In this document: one piece after another, positions 26,613-34,104 of the stretch
How positions within the stretch are numbered: the stretch's first letter is position 1
How the letters are laid out: every line of letters starts with the position of its first letter
DNA from: UBA826 sp045564655
GTDB lineage: Bacteria; Chloroflexota; Dehalococcoidia; Lucifugimonadales; UBA826
Length of the DNA stretch: 52,495 nucleotides
Assembly (NCBI GenBank): GCA_045564655.1
Contig: JBJLGX010000025.1
Span: 1 to 52,495 of the forward strand
Reading direction: 5' to 3'
Position numbers and translations under genes: made by a program
Notes under the pieces: generated by a model
The model's database searches: none
Told to the model about the DNA's origin: nothing
What the model saw: only the letters and a program-made list of their open reading frames with translations

Positions 26613-27146
26613 ATGACTCAAAATTTAACTGTTCTTGACCCTACCATAGAGGCCAAAATTGAAAATTCTGTTCTTTCGGATCGTCCCGAATCACTAGACG
26701 GATTAACTGTTGGGCTTTTAGCAAATGGCAAAAGAAATTCTGAAGAATTACTTCAATATGTTTATGAAGTAATTAAAGAAGAGTATAAGTTAAATGAACC
26801 TATCTACGCTAATAAAGGCAATGCCTCAAAACCTTGCCCTACCGATCTTCTAGAAAATTTGGCAGACAAATGTGATCTTATAATCACATCTTCTGGAGAC
26901 TGAGGGTCTTGCTCATCGTGCAGTGTGCACGACGGCATAACTTTTGAAAAACAAGGTCTCCCAACAGCAGTTATATGCACTGAACCATTTGTTACGAGCG
27001 GTGTAGCCATGGCAAAAATGGGAGGAATACCTGACTATTCATTTGTAGTTACTGCTCATCCATTAGGAAGCTTAAGCCAGGATGATTTAAAACAAAGAGC
27101 TAGAGAAATTGCACCAGAAATCATATCTTTACTACTAAATATTTAA
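26613..27146 (+). CDS. UGSC-family selenoprotein (in-frame UGA read as selenocysteine)
   Basis: One continuous 177-residue reading frame is interrupted only by TGA at 26901-26903, codon 97. Read as selenocysteine (U), the local sequence is TSSGD-U-GSCSSCSVHDGI. This is the signature of the UGSC family known from marine metagenome selenoproteins; relatives can carry cysteine instead. Homologous-looking sequence continues on both sides: VLDPTIEAKIENS and LDGLTVGLLANGKRNSEEL before it, then FEKQGLPTAVICTEPFVTSG and VTAHPLGSLSQDDLKQRA after it. U97 and C100 form a CxxC-like redox pair, and C103 follows. AGGAGG lies five bases before the ATG. A SECIS hairpin follows the UGA and selC lies about 1.1 kb away. 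The catalysed reaction is unknown. Confidence 0.93.
26901..26940 (+). promoter_or_regulatory. Bacterial SECIS element directing selenocysteine insertion at UGA 26901
   Basis: Directly after the TGA the mRNA can form a hairpin. The apical stem TCGTGC (26916-26921) pairs with GCACGA (26927-26932) around the five-base loop AGTGT. A lower helix TGCT (26910-26913) with GGCA (26934-26937) sits below a small internal loop. The loop begins 18 bases after the UGA and has G at its second position. Both features match the published bacterial SECIS consensus (loop G in the first two positions, suitable distance). SelB would bind here. Confidence 0.85.
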
Positions 27147-27286
27147 TTCAAGTATTATTTTATTAAGATTTTGATAAAACATATATATAGTTTGATTGCT
27201 CTTTAGTCACTGGTTGGACTGATAACTTGGAGTTCTTTACTAAGACCATGTCTTGAAGGTTTTCTTCAAATTTTATTCCCGCTAGA

Positions 27287-27308
27287 GAAACATTCTATAG
27301 AATGTTTC
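27287..27308. terminator. Perfect 22-base palindrome downstream of the selenoprotein
   Basis: GAAACATTC-TATA-GAATGTTTC forms a nine-base-pair stem with a four-base loop on either strand. A second smaller hairpin (TTGAAG/CTTCAA, 27253-27269) lies just upstream and is followed by ATTTTATT. The surrounding 263-base gap (27147-27409) separates two convergent genes and shows no coding sequence. A weak two-way terminator is the simplest reading; the T runs are short. A small RNA is possible but not shown. Confidence 0.4.
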
Positions 27309-27409
27309 ATGTGCTTTTATATCAACCATATACCTTTAAAAATAGTTACACGGTTCCTACAATAACTTAGAGGGAGAAAAGACATTCTTTGAGAAAAGGC
27401 CCTCAACAT

Positions 27410-28102
27410 TTAAGTGATAGTTTTTATAAAATTTTCCCCGTCCCAGTTATAATTATCAAATGTGAAATTATCTAATTCATCTAACCCTTTAGCTTGTGTT
27501 TCACATAAAAATTTTATGAATTGTCCCTTTACTACTTTACCCATATGACCAGCAGATTTTAATTTCCCATCTTTAATTATCTTAAAATCTATCCTAACGA
27601 TATTTTCATGAGAGTATGATTTACTATGAATTTGAGGAAGTAAATCAATTATTATATTTTCTTTACTTAAGTGTTTTGTAAGAATAGGGAGCCAAAATTT
27701 AGTTAGAGATAAGCTGTTCATTTTTAGTTTGTAATCAGGTATTAGTGTTTTGGGTGTAACTATTCCAAATAAGCCACTAAATATTCTTATATTTTTCTCA
27801 AAATATGACTTTGATTCATCAGATAAATTTTGCCAATCAATTTGGTTGTAAACAACTCCAGTGTATCTTTCAATTGAATATGAACAATTGTTTTCCATAG
27901 CATTCAAGTTTAATTCATTGAGTTGTTTTGCTTTTTGAAGTGTTACCCCATATATTTTTTGTAATTCCGCATCATCACTATTAGAAAGTTGTTTCTGAAT
28001 AGCCTTAACTTCATTTTCAAAAATAAAATTCGTATCCTTGAATTTAGTATTACTGGAATTTTTACTTGATTTACCTTCGCTTGGAGGAATAAGAATTAAC
28101 AT
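27410..28102 (-). CDS. yaaA: YaaA family (UPF0246) peroxide-stress protein
   Basis: The 230 residues match YaaA. The typical start MLILIPPSEGKSS is followed by RYTGVVYNQIDW near 68, IRIFSGLFGIVTPKTLIPDYKLKM near 95, and IDLLPQIHSKSY. FKIIKDGKLKSAGHMGKVVKGQF lies near the C terminus. In E. coli YaaA lowers intracellular iron damage during peroxide stress and has a DNA-binding fold. Here it is downstream of selC on the same strand. A short coding-like fragment lies between them. Confidence 0.88.
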   Translation of the reverse strand: MLILIPPSEGKSSKNSSNTKFKDTNFIFENEVKAIQKQLSNSDDAELQKIYGVTLQKAKQLNELNLNAMENNCSYSIERYTGVVYNQIDWQNLSDESKSYFEKNIRIFSGLFGIVTPKTLIPDYKLKMNSLSLTKFWLPILTKHLSKENIIIDLLPQIHSKSYSHENIVRIDFKIIKDGKLKSAGHMGKVVKGQFIKFLCETQAKGLDELDNFTFDNYNWDGENFIKTIT

Positions 28103-28121
28103 TTATAGATTTTCTGAGTTT

Positions 28122-28235
28122 TCAATATATTGGGTCATCAAGCGTACTTCTGTCATCCAGATATGCTGAATCCTGATCCCATTCTGTAAAATCAGGATAT
28201 CCTTCTTTAAGCAATAGTTCATAACTTAGTCCAAA
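28122..28235 (-). pseudogene. 37-codon coding-like remnant between selC and yaaA
   Basis: On the minus strand this stretch translates without stops as a protein-like tail: ELLLKEGYPDFTEWDQ (from residue 6), then DSAYLDDRSTLDDPIY, ending at TGA. The composition (Tyr-Pro-Asp, Trp, acid-rich) looks like true coding sequence rather than AT-rich noise. There is no good start: a TAA lies just upstream and the only candidate starts are TTG or CTA-adjacent codons without a ribosome site. It may be the 3' end of a decayed gene, or a microprotein starting at TTG. I do not recognise the family. Confidence 0.3.
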
Positions 28236-28248
28236 TTAAACACATAAA

Positions 28249-28346
28249 TGGCGGGAGCGCGAGGGAGTCGAACCCACTGCACCAATCGAAGGATTGCTGC
28301 CAACGGATTTGAAGTCCGCGGAGACCACCAGGCCTCATCCGCCCCC
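28249..28346 (-). tRNA. selC: tRNA-Sec (selenocysteine, anticodon TCA)
   Basis: This 98-base gene has every mark of a bacterial tRNA-Sec. It has an eight-position acceptor arm (GGGGGCGG opposite GCGCTCCC) and a six-pair D stem (GAGGCC/GGTCTC) with a TGGT loop. The anticodon stem is GCGGA/TCCGT around CTTCAAA, with anticodon TCA at 28310-28312. A long variable arm is capped by CAATC-CTTC-GATTG. The T loop is TTCGACT, discriminator G, and CCA is encoded. Two oddities are a G-G mismatch at the eighth acceptor position and a T-T mismatch in the T stem. It starts 16 bases after the trxA stop on the same strand. Confidence 0.94.
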
Positions 28347-28362
28347 TTAAATTAAAATATCT

Positions 28363-28692
28363 TTATTTTGATAAAACTTCTTCTAGTTTTTTCTGAATAA
28401 CTGATTTAGGGACTGCTCCAACAATTTGATCAACAGGTTTTCCATTTTCAAATATTAATAGTGCAGGTATCCCTCTAATTCCGTACGTCATGGATAAATT
28501 ACTATTAGTATCAACATCTAATTTACCAACTTTAATACGACCATCATATTCTTCTGCTAGTTGTTTCACAGATGGAGCAATCATTTGACATGGTTGGCAC
28601 CAATCCGCCCAAAAATCTACAAGTACAGGAATCGAAGAATTAATAACTTCTTCATCAAAATTATCTTCATTTATTTCTACTGGATCAGACAT
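28363..28692 (-). CDS. trxA: Thioredoxin
   Basis: This small dithiol reductant has 109 residues, normal for thioredoxin, with the redox site WADWCQPCQM (C32 and C35). The usual WCGPC carries Q in place of G here. The cis-proline loop GIRGIPALLIFENG follows near residue 70. A GGAGG-like site (CCTCC on the plus strand) precedes the ATG. It lies between a lipoprotein gene (20 bases upstream) and selC (16 bases downstream). Thioredoxin can reduce disulfides, selenenyl-sulfides and oxidised selenium species, which suits the neighbourhood; that link is inference. Confidence 0.95.
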   Translation of the reverse strand: MSDPVEINEDNFDEEVINSSIPVLVDFWADWCQPCQMIAPSVKQLAEEYDGRIKVGKLDVDTNSNLSMTYGIRGIPALLIFENGKPVDQIVGAVPKSVIQKKLEEVLSK

Positions 28693-28712
28693 AAAACCTC
28701 CTAAGGTATAAA

Positions 28713-29261
28713 CTAATTTTCTAAATAATTAACAAAATCTACTGGAATATATTCAACTTCATCCCAAAATAATGTCCCTAATAACAATCCTTTAGGGACA
28801 TCAAAAATCAAGAATCCTTCAATCTGATATCCTCGTGCTAATTCAAATGTGTCCCATAGAATGGGAGATACATTCACGGGCTCTTCTAAATCAACAGATT
28901 CTACATTATAAGGATTAATTGGAGGATACTTTTTCCCTCTTCTGTCTCCTAGCATAACAGATTCTGTATCAACTACTATCGGTATTACTGTAGTAGTCCT
29001 ATTAGTTATTTTAGTATTAACAACAACTATTTCTCTATTAGATGCACTTGGTTCCAAAAGTCTCGTTTTACCATCTAATTCAAAAACTGCTTGTTCAACA
29101 ATATTAGGAAAATCAGAATATACTTCCAAATTCCTACCCTGTGCAGATGACCCTGTTGGTTCATCTCCACAAGCTGTTACTACAAATAATATAGTTGTTA
29201 ATAGTAACAACAGTGAAATTATACTGAATTTTTTAACTCTTATTTCTTTAAGGAGACCCAA
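28713..29261 (-). CDS. Predicted lipoprotein between nifS and trxA
   Basis: The 182-residue product has a basic start (KEIRVKKF), a hydrophobic leader (SIISLLLLLTTILFVV) and a lipobox with TACGDE (C31), so it should be lipidated and exported. The mature part is a beta-rich domain without cysteines. It includes NTKITNRTTTVIPIVVDTESVML and GYQIEGFLIFDVPKG, somewhat like the DUF4352 type of extracellular immunoglobulin-like domain. The start is a TTG because no ATG is available ahead of the leader. It is placed 37 bases after nifS and 20 before trxA. Confidence 0.75.
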   Translation of the reverse strand: MGLLKEIRVKKFSIISLLLLLTTILFVVTACGDEPTGSSAQGRNLEVYSDFPNIVEQAVFELDGKTRLLEPSASNREIVVVNTKITNRTTTVIPIVVDTESVMLGDRRGKKYPPINPYNVESVDLEEPVNVSPILWDTFELARGYQIEGFLIFDVPKGLLLGTLFWDEVEYIPVDFVNYLEN

Positions 29262-29298
29262 TTATTTTATTAACCTTTTAAAAAATGTCATATGAGTT

Positions 29299-30477
29299 TC
29301 AAATAGTTATTGATGATGGCATGTTTTTTAATTTATTAACAATGTCAGGTAATAAATTTAACATATATTCAACATCGGTATCTGTAGTGCCTCTACCTAT
29401 AGTTATCCTGACTGTGCCACGGGCCTGATCTGCTGAACTACCTATTGCAAGTAAAACATGCGATGGTTCTATAGAAGCAGCTGAGCAAGCGCTACCGCTA
29501 GACGCACTCACTCCTGCTAGATCAAGCGCTAGTAAAATCGATTCACCTTCAATGCCAGGAAAAGAAATATTGATATTATTAGGTAATCGATTATACCGAT
29601 CTCCATTAATTAACATGCCTTCGATATTGGCTTTCAAATAATCAAGTATATGATCCCTTATATTAATTTGACGACGAGATTCTATTTCCATTTCTTCAAG
29701 TGATAACTCTAATGCCTTAGCCAATCCAACTATACCTGGAACATTTTCTGTACCAGACCTTCTTTGACGTTCCTGACCACCACCAATAATAAGAGGTTCA
29801 AATGGAGTGCCTCGCTTGATATATAATGCCCCTACACCCCTAGGCCCATAGAATTTATGTGCCGACATACTTAACAAATCAACCCCTAAATCTTTAATAT
29901 TAATAGGGATTTGACCGATTGCTTGAACTGCATCTGTATGCACTATAATAGTCTTCCCCATCTCCGCTGCACGGCTTTTAACTTTCTGAGTAATCTCTTT
30001 TATTGGTTGAATAGCACCTATTTCATTATTAGCTAACATAATACTAATTAAAATAGTTTTGTCAGTGATAGCATCAATAACATCTTGAGCAGATACTAAT
30101 CCATTATGATCTACTGGAACATATGTAACGTCAAACCCGAATTGTTCCATTTGATGGCATGTATGCAAAACTGCATGATGCTCAATAGAGGTCGTTATTA
30201 TATGATTACCAAGGTTTTTCATTGCCATAGATACGCCTTTAATAGCCGCATTATCGGATTCTGTGCCCCCACTAGTGAAACAAATTTCACTGGCTCGAGC
30301 ATCTATTGAATGTGCTACATATCGTCTAGATTCTTCAACAGCATTCCTAGTTTCTTGAGCTAACGTATATATACTAGATGGATTCCCAAAGCTTTCAGTA
30401 AGGAAGGGCATCATTTCATCCAAAACTTCAGCTCTCATAGGAGTGGTAGCGCCATGGTCCATATAAATAGTATTCAT
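29299..30477 (-). CDS. Cysteine desulfurase (NifS/IscS family)
   Basis: This PLP enzyme removes sulfur from cysteine for Fe-S clusters and thiolation; some members also release selenium from selenocysteine. The 392 residues show MDHGATTPMR at the start and FTSGGTESDNAAIKG near 67. H100-H101 lies in SIEHHAVLH, the PLP lysine K208 in LLSMSAHKFYGPRG, and the catalytic C331 in SSGSACSAAS. The short catalytic loop and length place it in group I. It leads a same-strand set: nifS, lipoprotein, trxA, then selC. No iscU follows. Confidence 0.93.
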   Translation of the reverse strand: MNTIYMDHGATTPMRAEVLDEMMPFLTESFGNPSSIYTLAQETRNAVEESRRYVAHSIDARASEICFTSGGTESDNAAIKGVSMAMKNLGNHIITTSIEHHAVLHTCHQMEQFGFDVTYVPVDHNGLVSAQDVIDAITDKTILISIMLANNEIGAIQPIKEITQKVKSRAAEMGKTIIVHTDAVQAIGQIPINIKDLGVDLLSMSAHKFYGPRGVGALYIKRGTPFEPLIIGGGQERQRRSGTENVPGIVGLAKALELSLEEMEIESRRQINIRDHILDYLKANIEGMLINGDRYNRLPNNINISFPGIEGESILLALDLAGVSASSGSACSAASIEPSHVLLAIGSSADQARGTVRITIGRGTTDTDVEYMLNLLPDIVNKLKNMPSSITI

Positions 30478-30776
30478 ATTAATAGTTTACCAACAGTTGT
30501 ATTTTGACTAAAAACTAGTCTATATATAGTAGCATTAATGTATACCAATTAAGAATTATATTCAGTTATATCTAATGTAGTCATTCATAATATTGTTAAT
30601 CATGTTAAAACTAATTATTAAATCCTATTTTATATACTAAGATTACAATTTATTAATCAAAATAATCAAATAGGATATATAATAGGTAACCTATTAATAG
30701 CTTGAAGATGATCTAAAGTTCATTTAAGATCGTCAAATTGTAGTGAAATTTATTCATTTAGTGTTGATTACTTAAT
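30478..30776. other. Divergent 299-base intergenic region
   Basis: This very AT-rich gap lies between the cysteine desulfurase gene and the Gld-like ABC operon. I see no gene. An inverted repeat ATCCTATTT (near 30623) and AAATAGGAT (near 30668), a palindrome AGGTAACCT (near 30687) and a GACTA-AAAAC-TAGTC hairpin (near 30507) are the only structures. Promoters for both divergent operons must lie here, but no convincing -35/-10 pair stands out. Confidence 0.4.
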
Positions 30777-31724
30777 TTGATAAACGTATCTGAAATAACA
30801 AAATATTATGGAGATTTCCCAGCCGTTACTGATCTCTCTTTCAAAGTAGAACAAGGTGAAATATTGGGATTTTTAGGTCCTAATGGTGCCGGAAAATCGA
30901 CTACTATGAAAATGATCACTGGTTTCATGCCCCCATCTGATGGATCAATACAAATAGCAGGATATGACATAGTAGAACAATCAATTAACGCTAGGAAGCA
31001 TATCGGATATTTACCCGAAACAGTTCCTTTGTATTTAGATATGACAGTTTCAGAATATCTAAGTTTTATGGGAACTATCCGAGGTTTAAATTCCAAAGAA
31101 GTAGACCGTCGCAAATATGAAGTCATTGATCAATGTAATCTAGGTGATTACTATTCAACCTACATAGGGAAATTATCTAAAGGATATAGGCAACGAGTAG
31201 GAATATCTCAGGCAATACTACATGAGCCTGATGTACTAGTATTGGACGAACCTACTATAGGAATAGACCCTATACAAGTAGTTGAAACAAGGCAATTAAT
31301 AAAAAGCCTTGGAGAATCTCACACCTTAATACTCAGTTCTCACATCCTGCCTGAAGTGAGCATGATTTGTGACCGAGTCATAATAATACATGAAGGTAAA
31401 ATAGTAGCTATTGATAATCCTAAAAATCTTGGCACTAATTTATCTGGGGTAGAGCGAATAGAATTAGAAGTGAAAGGGGTAAACAAAAAAATAATCCCTG
31501 TTCTAGAAAGTGTCGAAGGAGTTCAGGAGCTAGAGGTCATACCGGTTACTAGCGGAGGCGGTTATCATAGATATCAATTAACCGTCGATCTTGGATCAGA
31601 TATTCGTCATTTACTTGCAAAAACAGTGATTGATAATAATTGGGAATTATTAAAACTACAATCTATAGGCATGACTCTTGAAGAAATCTTCTTAAAATTA
31701 ACACTAGAAGAAGATATGCCATGA
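30777..31724 (+). CDS. ABC transporter ATP-binding protein, GldA-like
   Basis: The 315-residue ATPase has Walker A GPNGAGKST (34-42), the signature LSKGYRQRVG near 128, and Walker B VLVLDEPTIGID. A C-terminal DUF4162-like extension (about 80 residues) is typical of export ATPases paired with ABC-2 permeases. It starts at TTG; residues MINVSEITKYYGDF align with the family start. The next gene overlaps its end by four bases. With the following three genes it forms a Gld-like transport system, known from gliding Bacteroidota but widespread elsewhere with unknown cargo. Confidence 0.88.
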   Translation: MINVSEITKYYGDFPAVTDLSFKVEQGEILGFLGPNGAGKSTTMKMITGFMPPSDGSIQIAGYDIVEQSINARKHIGYLPETVPLYLDMTVSEYLSFMGTIRGLNSKEVDRRKYEVIDQCNLGDYYSTYIGKLSKGYRQRVGISQAILHEPDVLVLDEPTIGIDPIQVVETRQLIKSLGESHTLILSSHILPEVSMICDRVIIIHEGKIVAIDNPKNLGTNLSGVERIELEVKGVNKKIIPVLESVEGVQELEVIPVTSGGGYHRYQLTVDLGSDIRHLLAKTVIDNNWELLKLQSIGMTLEEIFLKLTLEEDMP

Positions 31725-32434
31725 GAAATTTGATAGCAATCACATTAAAAGAAACTCGAACTTATTTTGGAATGCCCTCAGCATACATAGTAGGAGCTAT
31801 GTTTTTAATGCTCACAGGGATATTTTTTGTGTTTGAAATAACTAGACCATTCTCAGAAGCAGGAGTACGAGAACTAGTAGACTGGGCGAGTTTTTTTACT
31901 GTATTTCTAGCTCCTTTAATAACAATGCGCTTATTAGCAGAAGAACAGAAATTGGGAACACTCGAGTTATTACTTACTTCTCCAGTACATGAATGGCAAG
32001 TTGTTACGGGAAAATATTTATCTAGTTTATTCATACTATTAGCAATTCAAGCAGTAACCCTATATTACGTACTAATAATATATATATTTGGGAATCCTGA
32101 TATGGGACCAGTGTTAAGTGCATACATAGGATTAATATTACATGGAGCCACTGCTCTATCTGTAGGATTGTTAGGTTCTTCTTTATCAAGTAATCAAATT
32201 GTTGCAGCTGTTCTTGGCACTGCTGTCTTATTGTTTTTTGCTTTTATTGATAGAGTATCAGTATTATCAGAAGGACCTGTAGCAGAATTCTTAAATAGTT
32301 TATCTATGACTTTAAGACTGTCTGATTTTACTAGAGGAATTATAGATACAAGTCACTTAGTTTATTTTTTAAGTTTAATTGCTATATTTTTATTTCTGAC
32401 TATTCGATCTTTAGAAACTAGAAGGTGGAAATAA
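31721..32434 (+). CDS. ABC-2 type permease, GldF-like
   Basis: The 237 residues form about six membrane spans. The typical cytoplasmic feature is FLAPLITMRLLAEEQKLGTLELLLTSPV near residue 60. Its C terminus reads FLFLTIRSLETRRWK, as in GldF-type permeases. It overlaps the ATPase gene by four bases (ATGA) and abuts the next gene directly, so all are translated from one message. Confidence 0.85.
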   Translation: MRNLIAITLKETRTYFGMPSAYIVGAMFLMLTGIFFVFEITRPFSEAGVRELVDWASFFTVFLAPLITMRLLAEEQKLGTLELLLTSPVHEWQVVTGKYLSSLFILLAIQAVTLYYVLIIYIFGNPDMGPVLSAYIGLILHGATALSVGLLGSSLSSNQIVAAVLGTAVLLFFAFIDRVSVLSEGPVAEFLNSLSMTLRLSDFTRGIIDTSHLVYFLSLIAIFLFLTIRSLETRRWK

Positions 32435-34084
32435 ATGTCGTTAAAGCAAAATAATGATTCTTATAAAGAAATTTTCATATCATTAATTTTATCTACAAAT
32501 TTTTGGAGTATTATTTTAGCGACTTCGGGAATTTCTGCCATTATAATAGGCGGATCAGTACTTTTTGCTTTTGATGGATTATTAAATCTATCATTGTGGG
32601 TTATTTTAATAGGATCAGGGTTGCTATTTTTAGCAATACTGATTTCTCCAATGGCAATAGCAATGTTTGTGGTTGGCCGCCGAGGGCGATATGGGGTTAA
32701 TGCAGCTGCATTAACAATAGCATTTTTTATAATAATATTAGTTGTTAATTACATTATGTACACAAACCCAACAAGAATTGATGTTACTGCAACTCGAGTA
32801 TTCTCATTATCACCTCAAACAAATCAAGTTTTAGACGAGCTTGAAACTGAAGTTATGGCAAACGCATTTTTCATATCAACAGATACTAATAATTCAACTA
32901 GGCAACAAGCAGAAGACTTATTGAATGAATTTTCAAGAAAGACAACGAATTTCGAATATCGTTTCTTAGACCCAGAGCTTAATAGAGCTCAAGCAATAAA
33001 ATATAACGTTACTTCATACCCTACAATAGTATTTGAAGATACGAAAACAGGTAAAATCCAAGGATCTACCAATATTACTGAGCAAGATTTTGTTACTGGA
33101 ATATTAGTCGCAACAGACAAGCAACAAAAAATAATTAGACTTTTAACAGGTCATGGCGAATCTGAATTTAACAAAAATCCTAATATAGAGTCATTAGATG
33201 ACTCAGGGTTTGATTTAGCCATATCAGGACTTCAAAGAGATAATTATCAAGTTCAAGCTTTAAATTTAAAACAAACACTTGATATTCCTGAAGATACTGC
33301 TGTTTTAATTATATCGGGACCTAAAAACAATTTAGACTCCAATGAATATGAATCAATAAAAAATTATGTGTCCTCTGGAGGTAGAGTATTAGCATTATTT
33401 GATCCAGGTACACCTGAATCTTTTAACAATATACTTGCTCCCTATGGTATTTCTATGGGAGATTATTTAATATCCGATGCCGTCAGTAATGTGGCAAGTA
33501 AAATGTTAACTCCAATGCTTCAAAATGCTAACGGTCAATATACTAAAAGTGAACAAACTGGAATATCAATAGCAGACAAAATATCTGTAACCTTCTATCC
33601 TGAATCAACTTCTATAAATCTAACAATCCCGCTTGAAGATACTCCTCCACATGTTAAATTTACCCCTTTAGGATTAACTACTCCTGCAAGTTGGGTAGAA
33701 ACAGATCTAGACACATTAGGATACGATGAAGCAAAACCTCGAGGTCCATTTGTAATATTTGGAATAGTTGAAGCTAGTGGATCTATAGACGAATCTCCGA
33801 CCGATGTATACGGAAATCCGGAAACAAAAATAATCATATTTGGTGATTCTGATTTTGCTACAAATAAATACTTCCATAGCAGTGACAACTCTGATGTGTT
33901 TTTAAATTCTGTAAACTGGTTAGCTGATGATTATGAACTAGTTTCGATAAGGCCCAAACTAACATCGTACCGTGAATTAGTTATCAACAGTAGTGAACGT
34001 AATTTTATTAAATGGTCAAGTTGGATTATTCCTCCAACTATTATGTTGCTTTTTGCACTTATAGTTTGGTGGAGGCGCCGCTAA
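32435..34084 (+). CDS. Gld-type ABC system membrane/periplasmic component (GldG-like)
   Basis: The 549 residues begin with two or three membrane spans, up to about residue 110. A large extracytoplasmic domain follows, then a final span near the C terminus (WIIPPTIMLLFALIVWWRRR). The sequence RIDVTATRVFSLSPQTNQVLDEL after the spans and YPTIVFEDTKTGKIQG (thioredoxin-like region) are typical of GldG. VAVLIISGPKNNL-like and SGGRVLALFDPG strands further on belong to the same family. It starts directly at the stop of the permease gene. The cargo is unknown. Confidence 0.82.
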   Translation: MSLKQNNDSYKEIFISLILSTNFWSIILATSGISAIIIGGSVLFAFDGLLNLSLWVILIGSGLLFLAILISPMAIAMFVVGRRGRYGVNAAALTIAFFIIILVVNYIMYTNPTRIDVTATRVFSLSPQTNQVLDELETEVMANAFFISTDTNNSTRQQAEDLLNEFSRKTTNFEYRFLDPELNRAQAIKYNVTSYPTIVFEDTKTGKIQGSTNITEQDFVTGILVATDKQQKIIRLLTGHGESEFNKNPNIESLDDSGFDLAISGLQRDNYQVQALNLKQTLDIPEDTAVLIISGPKNNLDSNEYESIKNYVSSGGRVLALFDPGTPESFNNILAPYGISMGDYLISDAVSNVASKMLTPMLQNANGQYTKSEQTGISIADKISVTFYPESTSINLTIPLEDTPPHVKFTPLGLTTPASWVETDLDTLGYDEAKPRGPFVIFGIVEASGSIDESPTDVYGNPETKIIIFGDSDFATNKYFHSSDNSDVFLNSVNWLADDYELVSIRPKLTSYRELVINSSERNFIKWSSWIIPPTIMLLFALIVWWRRR

Positions 34085-34104
34085 ATAATAAATGAGGGTT
34101 TTAT

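Noticed and set aside
26925..27146. Separate 73-residue gene starting at GTG
   Set aside because: It lacks a ribosome site, is in frame with the preceding gene and begins inside the SECIS hairpin. It is the second half of the UGSC selenoprotein.
30478..30776. Possible small RNA in the 299-base divergent gap
   Set aside because: The sequence is AT-rich with only short inverted repeats. No GC-rich stems or known RNA motifs (tmRNA, SRP, RNase P, 6S) are visible.
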